A stretch of DNA of 35,444 bases from Chloroflexota bacterium. Its GTDB lineage: Bacteria > Chloroflexota > Dormibacteria > CF-121. The translations under genes and the position numbers were made by a program. This document shows, one piece after another, positions 8,220-15,316 of the stretch (positions within the stretch are counted from its first letter, which is position 1; every line of letters starts with the position of its first letter). The stretch covers positions 1 to 35,444 of the forward strand of contig VBEE01000063.1 in assembly GCA_005881715.1 (NCBI GenBank), read 5' to 3'. The notes under the pieces were generated by a model that was not told the DNA's origin, ran no database searches, and was given only the letters and a program-made list of their open reading frames with translations.

Positions 8220-9230
8220 GTGGACGCCCCGCCCTCCGGACCGATGCCGGAACGCCGGACCATCCTGGTCACGGATGACAGCGGTGCGAACCGCGACCTG
8301 CTCTGTGGCCAGCTCTCGACGCTCGGCTTCTGGACGGAGGCCGCCACCAATGGTGAGGAGGCCGTCCGCGCGGCCCGGCGGCTCATGCCGGACCTGATCT
8401 TGATGGACGTCGAGATGCCGGTCATGAACGGGCACGACGCCTGCAAACAGCTGAAGGCCGACCCGGCGACCGCCGAGATCCCGGTGCTGATGATGACCGG
8501 CTTCGATCCTCGACCTGAGCGCTCGAAGATGGTGGAAGCAGGCGGCGATGACCTGATCGTGAAGCCGATCCCGATGCGTGATCTCCAGGTGCGCGTGCGC
8601 GCGCTGCTGCGGCTCAAGGAACTGCGGCGCGACCTCCGCAGCACGCAGGAGAGCCTGCGCGAACTGGTCAAGCGGGAGAACCCGACCGAGTCCAAGGCGC
8701 CCTTCGACGACAGCGTCGCGCTCACGGCGCAGGCGCTGGCGCGGCTGATCGGCCTCGACGCCGAGGACCAGGAGGTCGCCTTTCACGCCGGTTTGCTCCA
8801 TGACATCGGCCAGATCGGGTTGTCCGAGGAGCTGCTGAACAAGCAGGGCGGCCTGACACCCGAGGAGTTTGCGCAGATCAAGCAGCACACCATCCTGGGC
8901 GCGGAAATCGCCGGCCCCTTCCGGCCCGCCTCCGTGCTGGCGCCGGCCATCCGGCATCACCACGAACGCTGGGACGGCACCGGTTACCCCGATAAGCTGC
9001 AGGGCCCCGCGATCCCGATGATGGCCCGCATCGTCGCCGTCGCCGACGCCTTCCACGCGATGATCACCGACCGGCCCTACCGGCCGAGACACACCGTTGC
9101 CAGGGCGCTCGAGATCCTGGCTGCCGGTTCCGGCGCCCAGTGGGACCCGCGGCTCACCGCCGCTTTCGCCACTTCCTCTCTGCCGCAGCGGATCGCCGGC
9201 ACCCAGGGCGAAGAAGCGAAGATCGCCTAA
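8220..9230 (+). CDS. Response regulator with HD-GYP c-di-GMP phosphodiesterase output
   Basis: 336 residues from GTG 8220; ATG 8244 is an alternative start, and the track's start at 8157 would overlap the divergent gene. Receiver domain (about 13-130): acidic pocket TDD, phospho-acceptor Asp63 (LILMDVEMP) and Lys115 (VKPIP). After a helical linker comes an HD-GYP domain (about 160-330) with HD at 194-195 (LLHDIGQ), HHERWDGTGYPD at about 247-258 and VADAFHAM. All metal ligands expected for c-di-GMP hydrolysis are present; the usual HDIGK is HDIGQ, which does not remove a ligand. Its partner kinase is not adjacent. It shares a 46-bp intergenic region with the diguanylate cyclase, so synthesis and breakdown may be controlled together. 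Confidence 0.94.
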   Translation: MDAPPSGPMPERRTILVTDDSGANRDLLCGQLSTLGFWTEAATNGEEAVRAARRLMPDLILMDVEMPVMNGHDACKQLKADPATAEIPVLMMTGFDPRPERSKMVEAGGDDLIVKPIPMRDLQVRVRALLRLKELRRDLRSTQESLRELVKRENPTESKAPFDDSVALTAQALARLIGLDAEDQEVAFHAGLLHDIGQIGLSEELLNKQGGLTPEEFAQIKQHTILGAEIAGPFRPASVLAPAIRHHHERWDGTGYPDKLQGPAIPMMARIVAVADAFHAMITDRPYRPRHTVARALEILAAGSGAQWDPRLTAAFATSSLPQRIAGTQGEEAKIA

Positions 9231-9235
9231 ACAGT

Positions 9236-9259
9236 TCGGCCGGCCCGAAGGCCGGCCGA
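9236..9259. terminator. Palindromic hairpin between convergent genes, probable terminator
   Basis: A perfect 10-bp stem (TCGGCCGGCC / GGCCGGCCGA) with a CGAA tetraloop sits between the HD-GYP stop and the pilin stop. The pilin-side transcript continues with ACTGTTTAGG, a weak U-tract; the other side has none. It is most likely the end of the pilus transcript and perhaps bidirectional. Confidence 0.55.
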
Positions 9260-9283
9260 GCCATTGGATGAATCAGCGGACGG

Positions 9284-9754
9284 CTAGTTGTAGATGCAGG
9301 TTGCGTTGCCCTGGATCGTGCCGTGCACGGTTCCCTGCGGCGGAGCGGCCTTGTAGGTAAAGAGCTCGGTGCCGGTCGGAATCGGAGCCGCGGCGTTCCA
9401 GTTGTTGGTCGAGCTGTGCAACAGGTTGGCCATCAGCAGCTCCTGCTGGTTGATCGTGGTGGCCGCGGCCGGGCTGGCCACGTCGCTGGCGCCTGGCAAG
9501 CTGGCTGGCGTCACGGTGCCAACCGGGTAGACGCCGTAGGTATTCCAGTACAGGTCGGCGGCGCCCTGAATGGTCGCGCCATCGGTCTTCATCCCGTTGC
9601 ACGCCGCATTGGCGTTGACACCCGAGATGTTGAAGAGAACGATCGCTGCCAGGATGCCGAGGATCGCGATGACCACGAGCAGCTCGACAAGGGTGAAGCC
9701 TTCCTGGCCGCGATGCGAGCGGCGGCGCGCATCTTTGAGTATGGAGAGAAGCAT
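9284..9754 (-). CDS. pilA: Major type IV pilin-like prepilin
   Basis: A 156-residue class III-signal prepilin. A basic 19-residue leader ends in QEG, followed by FTLVELLVVIAILGILAAIVLF: cleavage after Gly19, methylated Phe and the conserved Glu at mature position 5. The hydrophobic helix is about 20-42. The globular part has one early and one late cysteine (AACNG, ATCIYN) that could close a D-region loop. ATG 9754 is fixed by the best Shine-Dalgarno in the window (TAAGGAGGT, 12 nt upstream), unlike the leaderless genes around it, which suggests high translation. Last gene of the pil cluster. Major-pilin status is inferred from its ribosome site and complete pilin features. Confidence 0.93.
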   Translation of the reverse strand: MLLSILKDARRRSHRGQEGFTLVELLVVIAILGILAAIVLFNISGVNANAACNGMKTDGATIQGAADLYWNTYGVYPVGTVTPASLPGASDVASPAAATTINQQELLMANLLHSSTNNWNAAAPIPTGTELFTYKAAPPQGTVHGTIQGNATCIYN

Positions 9755-9766
9755 GATTGTCGTATT

Positions 9767-9775
9767 ACCTCCTTA
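9767..9775 (-). promoter_or_regulatory. Full-length Shine-Dalgarno of the major pilin
   Basis: TAAGGAGGT on the minus strand is a full match to the 16S anti-SD core, 12 nt before ATG 9754. Upstream, TAATCT (complement of 9786-9791) could be a -10 box of a pilin-specific promoter, but no clear -35 is visible. Confidence 0.7.
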
Positions 9776-9825
9776 GTCTCCGTCGAGATTACGGCCCCTT
9801 TCTTGCGAGATTCGTGAAAGTTCGC

Positions 9826-9975
9826 TCAGCGGAGTAGCAGTTGGGAAACGGCGACCGTCACAGCCCCCAGGCTCAGGACGGTGAGCACGAGCGCCACCAG
9901 GGGCCGAGTGCGGCCTGGCCGACGTGGTGGCGCGAAGTCGACAGCGACGCGAGGGGCGTGATCAGGCCGCGACAC
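9826..9975 (-). CDS. 49-aa single-pass membrane protein, micro-PilN candidate (absent from the ORF track)
   Basis: GTG 9975 to TGA 9826, 49 residues. It has a Shine-Dalgarno GGAGGTGA 5 nt before the start, and the start overlaps the end of pilM by 14 nt. The protein has a basic cytoplasmic N-terminus of about 28 residues (RVAVDFAPPRRPGR), one transmembrane helix (about 28-46, LVALVLTVLSLGAVTVAV) and almost nothing outside. PilN normally follows pilM, starts with a short PilM-binding peptide (INLLP-like) and one helix, and then has a periplasmic domain. This ORF has the peptide-plus-helix layout at the pilN position without the domain. Coding is well supported by the SD and context; PilN identity is an inference. 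Confidence 0.7.
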   Translation of the reverse strand: MSRPDHAPRVAVDFAPPRRPGRTRPLVALVLTVLSLGAVTVAVSQLLLR

Positions 9976-10886
9976 GGATGTCACCTCCCTGCGACGGACT
10001 GAGCCGGCTCTGCCACTGGTTCTGCTGGATCAGCCCGATCCCGGCAATGTGGGCCTGCCAGGGAAAACCGGGCGGCACGCTGAACCGCGGCGCCGGCTGG
10101 CTAACCCTGAACTCGAAGCGCTCCTCGGCGCGCTGGGGTCCGTCGGGGAGGAAGCTGAAACGCCCGGCGAGAAAGAGGGGCGTCGCCGGCGTGATCGGAA
10201 CGTCTGAGGCGGTCCCCCGCATGAACTTGACGAGCGCGTTCAGGGAAAGCGCCAGCTCGTCAAGCTGAGCGTCAATGTCGTCGGCCGGGGCGTCGAGGAG
10301 GAAGGTGCGAAAGAATCGCGGTCGACCCTCGCGGTCGACCCTGCACCACGAGCACCAGGGTGGCCTCCGCCGCCCCCCACTCGAGCACGAGGCCGTCGGA
10401 GACGCCGATCCCGCGCGCCAGCGCCAGCGGTTTCAAGTCCATGTGCTCGACCTGCAGCCCGGCCGCGCCAATCGCCGCAACCAGGGCGTCGATCATCTCT
10501 CGCCTCGCGGCCACCAGATACACGGCATAGCCATTCGGATCACGAACCGCGTGCCAGGCGAAGTAGACGTCGGCGGCGGCCATCGGCACCTGCCGGCGGC
10601 CTTCGAACACGACCGCACGGCTGAGCTCGCTCTGACGAAGGGCGGGCAATCGGAAATCGCGGAAGGCGGTCCCGGTTTCTCCAATCGCCACCCGGGCACG
10701 GGTCGAGGTGAAGGTCCCAGCTTCCAGCGCGCCCCGCACGGCCGCTGTCAATAGTCGAGTCGGCATCCCATCCGCCAGGGCACCTTCCGGGAGCAGGACC
10801 TCAGCATGATTGATGAGGCGGCGGCCGTCGACCTCCAGCAGCTTCAGTTCCCGAGCGCCGAGGTCGATCGCGCAGAGACGAGTCAC
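9962..10886 (-). pseudogene. pilM: pilM-like pilus assembly ATPase gene, split by a 13-bp tandem duplication
   Basis: The first ORF (10272-10886) starts as PilM does (CAIDLGARELKLLEV, actin-like phosphate-1 motif). It runs about 191 residues in family, then shifts into RPRGSTAILSHL and stops. The second piece (ORF 9962-10222, with its frame open further upstream) continues in another frame (FFRTFLLDAP... to DIRVAA). Between them, bases 10316-10341 are two perfect copies of TCGCGGTCGACCC. Removing one copy joins VVQGRPR to FFRTFLLD in one frame and gives a 303-residue protein, close to PilM length. GTG 10886 overlaps the preceding stop (GTGA). PilM binds PilN and links the motor to the pilus. 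The copy here should make only a truncated N-terminal protein unless slippage or frameshifting repairs it. Confidence 0.82.
10316..10341. repeat. Perfect 13-bp tandem duplication inside pilM
   Basis: TCGCGGTCGACCC occurs twice head to tail (10316-10328 and 10329-10341). The unit contains the palindrome GGTCGACC. Thirteen is not a multiple of three, so copy number 1 is in frame and copy number 2 is out of frame. Confidence 0.97.
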
Positions 10887-11308
10887 TGGATGCTTTCCCA
10901 GGTGACGACAGATGACGGACCAACCTGGGTGACCAGTGCCGTTAACGTGCGGCTGGTACCGGTCGCGGTGATGGTCACGTTCCAGGTGGCCCCATTGCCG
11001 TGGCAGGGGTTGCCCTTCTGGATCCCTACGTTGACGGTAATCGCGCCGCTCGGGTAGTTCAGTGTGAGCCCGCTGGTCTTGGGGGCGTTGCAGCCGTTGC
11101 CATTCTTCTCGTCGATGACCTGCATGGCGTAAGCCAGCCCGGCATCGAGGGCATATGTCGATCGCGTGTCTGCGTTTACGGTTCCCAAGCCGAGGAAGGC
11201 GCTGCTGGCCAGCGTCAGGCCTGCCCAGAGGATGAGCAGGAAGGCGGCGACAAACGCCAACACGATGAGAAGCGCCTGTCCGCGCTGGCGATGGCGATGC
11301 CCGAACAT
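10883..11308 (-). CDS. PilX-like pilus assembly protein with N-terminal membrane helix
   Basis: The track's start at 11560 is antisense-type filler; ATG 11308 gives 141 residues and overlaps the previous stop (TGATG). The N-terminus is basic and then RGQALLIVLAFVAAFLLILWAGL, matching the PilX/TadE-like pattern of an uncleaved or atypical pilin helix without the Glu5 of true prepilins. The rest is a beta-rich exported domain with two cysteines (NGCNAP, NPCHG). It is the third minor-component gene in the order PilV-like, PilW-like, PilX-like. It probably primes pilus assembly. The start of pilM overlaps its stop. Confidence 0.82.
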   Translation of the reverse strand: MFGHRHRQRGQALLIVLAFVAAFLLILWAGLTLASSAFLGLGTVNADTRSTYALDAGLAYAMQVIDEKNGNGCNAPKTSGLTLNYPSGAITVNVGIQKGNPCHGNGATWNVTITATGTSRTLTALVTQVGPSSVVTWESIQ

Positions 11309-11775
11309 CAGATGCACCCGCCCGGGCGGTTGCTCACGTTGAGCACCACGGCCGACGCTCCTGTGGCGGATGGCTGGATGGTGACGGTGCCGTAGCAGCC
11401 GGCCCAGCTGACGGTCACGCTCGTCATGCCGCGGGCGACGACCTGCGGACTCCCATTGACGGTTCGGATCAAGTTCCGGCCGGCATCCACGATGTACACA
11501 ACCGTCACAGGCGGGACCCCGTAGGTCAGCGTCATTGGCCCACCCACCTGAATCGTGCACGGGCAGCCGGCGGTTGACGTCGCGCTGTTGAGGTCTCGAG
11601 TCAGCCAGATGCTGGCGCCGCTAACGGCGGTATCGGCGGCGATCACTCGCGCCTCGTTGCTGATCGCCCGATAGCCCACGAGGAACGTGCCGGCCATCGC
11701 CAGCGTGAGCACGGTAAAGATGGCCACGCCAACCATGGCCTCGACCAGCGTGAAACCACGCTGCCGGCGCTTCAT
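11308..11775 (-). CDS. Minor prepilin, PilW/GspJ-like
   Basis: 155 residues: a very short leader MKRRQRG, then FTLVEAMVGVAIFTVLTLAMAGTFLVGY, with the processing Gly7 and the mature Glu5. The C-terminal domain has four cysteines (GCPC, AGCYG, GGCI) and beta-strand periodicity. The position between the PilV-like and PilX-like genes and the length fit a PilW/GspJ-type minor pilin at the pilus tip. ATG 11775 overlaps the upstream TGA (ATGA), so translation is coupled. Confidence 0.88.
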   Translation of the reverse strand: MKRRQRGFTLVEAMVGVAIFTVLTLAMAGTFLVGYRAISNEARVIAADTAVSGASIWLTRDLNSATSTAGCPCTIQVGGPMTLTYGVPPVTVVYIVDAGRNLIRTVNGSPQVVARGMTSVTVSWAGCYGTVTIQPSATGASAVVLNVSNRPGGCI

Positions 11776-12152
11776 GGCAACTCCTTGAGGAAATCGAGTT
11801 GCTCCCGAATGCCATTTGGCCCGCTGACCGTCAGGATGATTTCCTGCAAGCCCGTGTCGGCATTGCCCGCGGCGAAGTTCGGGTTCAAGTTCTTGTTGTA
11901 GTGCAGGACCTGCGTGCTGAATGAATAGCCGCCCAGGGAGAGATGCGCGTAGTTGGCTGCCGCCAGGTAGGGCTGGCTCTTGATGTACTCGGCATCGGAG
12001 CGGGTCATGCGGTCGAGCGTGGTCTCCTGCTGATGGCGGGTCGCGGCCAGTGTGGTTGCCGAGAACCCGCCGAGCACGGTGACGACAATAACGGCCAGGA
12101 GCGCCATGGCAACCGTGGTTTCGATCAAGCTGAAGCCGCGCTTGACGGTCAT
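11772..12152 (-). CDS. Minor prepilin, PilV/GspI-like
   Basis: 126 residues with leader MTVKRG followed by FSLIETTVAMALLAVIVVTVLGGF: cleavage after Gly6 and the conserved Glu5. The short globular part has no cysteine. It is the first of the three minor pilin genes directly after pilC and overlaps pilC by 4 nt (ATGA). PilV/GspI assignment is by position, size and the SLIE form of the helix. Confidence 0.87.
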   Translation of the reverse strand: MTVKRGFSLIETTVAMALLAVIVVTVLGGFSATTLAATRHQQETTLDRMTRSDAEYIKSQPYLAAANYAHLSLGGYSFSTQVLHYNKNLNPNFAAGNADTGLQEIILTVSGPNGIREQLDFLKELP

Positions 12153-13360
12153 TTCAGGGCTCCCACCAGGCCGTACATCGCCGAGATCAGCGAGACGGCG
12201 ATGAAGCCGACGATGACGCCGACCGCCACGGTCATCACGGGCTCGATCAGCGACGTCATCGCCCGGATTCGATACTCCAGCTCCTCCTCGTAGAACTCGG
12301 CGGCTTGTTCCAGGTAGGTATCCAGCGTTCCCGTCTCCTCGCCGACGCGAACCATCTGGGTCAGCATGGGCGGAAACAGGCGCGTCCGAATCAGCGGTCC
12401 GGCAAACCCCTCACCACTCGTCATCTGCTCCTTCACGGTGGCCAGTCCTTTCTGGAAGACCCTGTTGCCGGTGCTGGCGATGACGGCCTCGAAGGTCTGT
12501 CCCAACGGCACGCCGGCCTTCAACACCATCGCCAGTGTCCGGGCAAAGCGATTGAGCACGGCCGACAGGACGATCGGCCCCAGGATCGGCGCCTTGATCG
12601 AGAGCTGGTCTTTGGCGTAGATCCCGCGTGACGTTCGCAGCGCGAGGACCATGGCGCCCGCGATCGTGATGATCACCGCGGCGATGATCAGTGCCCACTG
12701 GCGGGTGAAATTGACAATGCCGATCAGGATCCGGGTTGATAACGGCAGCTCCACCCGGAACTCCGCGAAGATCCGAACAAAAGCGGGTAGCGCGAAGAAA
12801 ACAAGAATGATGACAACCCCGGTCGCGACCACCAGGATGACGGCGGGGTAGATCATGGCGGCTTGAACCCGGCGCGCCGTGTTCAGGTCCCGCCGCAGAT
12901 ATCCCGCCAGCTCGGTCAGCGTCGCCTCGAGGTTACCGGTGAGCTCCGCCACGCGTACCAGGTCGATGTAGAGGGCGGGGAACACCTTGGGGTGCTTGGC
13001 CAGCGCCTCCGAAAGATTCTGGCCACGCTCGAGGTCGTCGAGCACCGCCAGGATCACCCGCTTGAACAGGGGTGACGCCGTTTCCTGCGCGATGGTTCCG
13101 AGTGCCCGACTCATCGGCACCCCGGCGCCGACAAAGGTCGCCAGCTGGCGCGTGAAGAGAATGATGTCCGCGCGGGAGATCTGATAGAGGGATGGAAAGT
13201 AATCCGCCATCGTTTTCTTCGGCGGCGCCGGGTTGAGTTCGACGATCTTGAGGCCCTCCAGCCACAGAGCCTGCTCGGCGGCCGAACTGCCTTCGGCCTC
13301 GATTCGTCCGTCGCGCCGCTGCCCGGCTTCCGTGTAAGCCCGGTACGCGTAGCTAGGCAT
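12149..13360 (-). CDS. pilC: Type IV pilus inner-membrane platform protein
   Basis: 403 residues with the two-fold GspF/T2SSF layout. After an N-terminal segment (MPSYAYRAYTEAG) come a first cytoplasmic F domain (about 67-165), membrane helices at about 168-195 and 218-238, a second F domain (about 265-370, with NRFARTLAMVLKAGVPL) and a final helix at about 372-398. PilC anchors the assembly ATPase PilB and the retraction ATPase PilT and passes rotation or piston movement to the pilin. ATG 13360 overlaps pilB by 8 nt. The length is normal for the family. Confidence 0.96.
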   Translation of the reverse strand: MPSYAYRAYTEAGQRRDGRIEAEGSSAAEQALWLEGLKIVELNPAPPKKTMADYFPSLYQISRADIILFTRQLATFVGAGVPMSRALGTIAQETASPLFKRVILAVLDDLERGQNLSEALAKHPKVFPALYIDLVRVAELTGNLEATLTELAGYLRRDLNTARRVQAAMIYPAVILVVATGVVIILVFFALPAFVRIFAEFRVELPLSTRILIGIVNFTRQWALIIAAVIITIAGAMVLALRTSRGIYAKDQLSIKAPILGPIVLSAVLNRFARTLAMVLKAGVPLGQTFEAVIASTGNRVFQKGLATVKEQMTSGEGFAGPLIRTRLFPPMLTQMVRVGEETGTLDTYLEQAAEFYEEELEYRIRAMTSLIEPVMTVAVGVIVGFIAVSLISAMYGLVGALK

Positions 13361-15080
13361 CGTCGGCCTCGCTCAGGTGCACGGAACGCATCACCTCGGC
13401 GATCGTGGTCAGGCCCTCATCGATCTTCGCCAGGCCCGAGGAGCGCAGCGTCGTCATGCCTTCGGCGATCGCGCGCTCGCGCAACGCCTCGGGTGGCGCA
13501 TCACGCACCAGTTCCCGCTTGATGGTGTCGCTCATGCGGAGAACCTCGAAAACGCCGATGCGACCGTGGAAGCCGGTGTGCGCGCAAAAGGCGCAGCCGT
13601 TTCCGCGGTGGAAGATCTGGCCCGCGCCGCCCATCGCTCGGTAGAACTCCAGCTCCTCGGTTGGAGGCTCGTACAACACGCTGCACTCGGGGCAGATCCG
13701 CCGGACCAGGCGCTGCGCCAGGACGCCAGTTACCGCCGAGGTCACCATGAACGATTCGATGCCCATCTCCAGGAATCGGTAGATCGCACCGACCGCATCG
13801 GTCGCGTGCAGCGATGACAGGACCAGGTGCCCGGTGAGCGCCGACTGCACCGAGATCTCGGCCGTCTCTTTATCCCGGATTTCGCCGACGAGGATGGCGT
13901 CCGGGTCCTGGCGAAGGATGGCGCGAAGCCCATTCGCGAACGTGATCCCCGCCAGGCGGTTGATCTGGATCTGGTTCACGCCCTCGAATGTGTACTCGAC
14001 CGGATCCTCGATGGTCATGATGTTCTGTTCCATCCGATTGAGCTCGTTGAGGGCCGCGTAGAGCGTGGTCGTCTTTCCGCTCCCCGTCGGGCCGGTGACC
14101 AGGATCATGCCGTAGGGCGATCGGACCAGCGCGCGGAAGGTCAGCAACGACGCCCGTGAAAAGCCCAGCGTGTCGAGACCAAGGATGGAGCGCGACCGCT
14201 CCAGGAGGCGCAGCACGACCTTTTCGCCCCAGATGGTCTCGATGGTTCCCACGCGGATATCGAGCGGCCGGCCGTCGACCGTCGTCTGAATCTGTCCGTC
14301 CTGGCTGTGGCGCCGGTCGACGATGTCGAGGTTGGCCAGCAGCTTCACGCGCGAGGCGATCGGCGCGGCCAGGGTCGCCGGCAGCCGGGTCGCATCGTGC
14401 AGCACGCCGTCAATCCGAAAGCGCACTCGCAGGTGATCCTGCTGCGGCTCGATGTGAATGTCCGATGCTCGCTCCTCCGCGCCCTGGGCGATGATCAAGT
14501 CGACGATTTGCACCACCGGCGCGTCTTGCTTGACCTCCGCCAGCCGTCGGGTCGCCACGGTGGGCCGGCGTGTCTCCTCGAAGGAGCGGACGTTGCGGTC
14601 GACCCCGGTTCGAAGTTTGTAAGCCTGGGTGATCGCGTGCTCGATCTGCGATCGCACGCCCAGCACGGGCTTGATGCGCTTCCGGGTCAGCACCTTCAGC
14701 TCGGCGAACAGTGCCAGGTCACCCGGGTCGACCGTTGCGAGTTCAAGCTCGTCCTTGTCCACCCGAATGGGCAGGATGATGTGTTCGCGGGCGTACGACT
14801 CGGAGATCAGCGCGAGCGCCTGGCTCTCGATCCGCGTCCGGCTGAAATCGACTTGCGGGACATTGAAATGCAGGCTGAGCACACCGGCCAGCGCCTTTTC
14901 GTCGACGAGCCCCTGCGCGAGCAGGATCTGTCCCAATGGGCGGCGCTGTCGCTTTTGCTCAGCCAGGGCCGCCTCCAGCTGTTCCGCGGTCAGCAGCCCG
15001 CTCTCAAGCAGGAGCTCACCAAGGCGCTTTTCCTGGCGAAGCCCAAACCGTCCGGCGGGCTGGCGCTCCACGGCGCTCAC
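13353..15080 (-). CDS. pilB: Type IV pilus assembly ATPase with N-terminal MshEN c-di-GMP-binding-type domain
   Basis: 575 residues. The N-terminus has the two MshEN half-motifs, RLGELLLESGLLTAEQLEAA (19-38) and PLGQILLAQGLVDEKALA (48-65). In MshE and related PilB proteins this fold binds c-di-GMP. The ATPase core has Walker A GPTGSGKT (330-337), Asp box EDPVEY, Walker B ILVGEIRD (397-404) and His box GHLVLSSLH. The zinc site has Cys463/Cys466 (CPEC) and Cys496/Cys499 (CAFC). It drives pilus extension on the cytoplasmic side of PilC. GTG 15080 overlaps the HTH gene stop (GTGA). Four c-di-GMP enzymes in the same window make direct allosteric control plausible. Confidence 0.96.
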   Translation of the reverse strand: MSAVERQPAGRFGLRQEKRLGELLLESGLLTAEQLEAALAEQKRQRRPLGQILLAQGLVDEKALAGVLSLHFNVPQVDFSRTRIESQALALISESYAREHIILPIRVDKDELELATVDPGDLALFAELKVLTRKRIKPVLGVRSQIEHAITQAYKLRTGVDRNVRSFEETRRPTVATRRLAEVKQDAPVVQIVDLIIAQGAEERASDIHIEPQQDHLRVRFRIDGVLHDATRLPATLAAPIASRVKLLANLDIVDRRHSQDGQIQTTVDGRPLDIRVGTIETIWGEKVVLRLLERSRSILGLDTLGFSRASLLTFRALVRSPYGMILVTGPTGSGKTTTLYAALNELNRMEQNIMTIEDPVEYTFEGVNQIQINRLAGITFANGLRAILRQDPDAILVGEIRDKETAEISVQSALTGHLVLSSLHATDAVGAIYRFLEMGIESFMVTSAVTGVLAQRLVRRICPECSVLYEPPTEELEFYRAMGGAGQIFHRGNGCAFCAHTGFHGRIGVFEVLRMSDTIKRELVRDAPPEALRERAIAEGMTTLRSSGLAKIDEGLTTIAEVMRSVHLSEADDA

Positions 15081-15271
15081 GCGACCGCCTCGCGGACCGG
15101 CCCTTCCAGCCGGCGGCGGATCTCGGTGAGCGCCTCCGGGGTGAAGCGCAGATGCCGGCCGGGAGTGCGGAACGCGGGCTGAATGTCACCCCGGTTCACC
15201 GCGCGGATCAGCGTCGACTTACTGATCCCCAGCCAGCGTGCCGCCTCGCTCGTCGACAGCGCCGGCTTCAT
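15077..15271 (-). CDS. Small excisionase/MerR-type HTH DNA-binding protein
   Basis: 64 residues, a single HTH_17-type winged helix: LSTSEAARWLGISKSTLIRAVNRG is the HTH, followed by the wing (RTPGRHLRFTPEAL). Such proteins bind DNA as excisionases or as small regulators. No integrase or phage gene is nearby, so regulation of the pil cluster is more likely. It is placed between pilT and pilB and translationally coupled to pilB (GTGA). Two copies of GCAAAC, 18 bp apart, lie just upstream of its start and could be its site. The name of the family is safe; its target is a guess. Confidence 0.88.
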   Translation of the reverse strand: MKPALSTSEAARWLGISKSTLIRAVNRGDIQPAFRTPGRHLRFTPEALTEIRRRLEGPVREAVA

Positions 15272-15286
15272 GGGTGTCCAACCGGA

Positions 15287-15310
15287 GCAAACGCGTCAAG
15301 CGGGGCAAAC
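15287..15310. repeat. GCAAAC direct repeat upstream of the HTH gene
   Basis: GCAAAC occurs at 15287-15292 and 15305-15310, 18 bp apart, in the 45-bp gap between the pilT stop and the HTH start. The spacing is near two helical turns. It is a possible operator; chance is not excluded. Confidence 0.3.
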
Positions 15311-15316
15311 CTGCGG

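Noticed and set aside
6893-8278. 461-aa plus-strand ORF
   Set aside because: Antisense of the HTH-GAF-HD-GGDEF gene; low-complexity His/Arg-rich translation typical of shadows in GC-rich DNA.
8174-8725. N-terminal extension of the cyclase ORF
   Set aside because: The 184 extra residues are Ser/Arg-rich antisense of the HD-GYP response regulator, which has full motifs; GTG 8173 is the better start.
15077-15271. Excisionase of an integrated element
   Set aside because: No integrase, attachment-site repeat or phage gene is nearby, and the gene is embedded in the pil operon.
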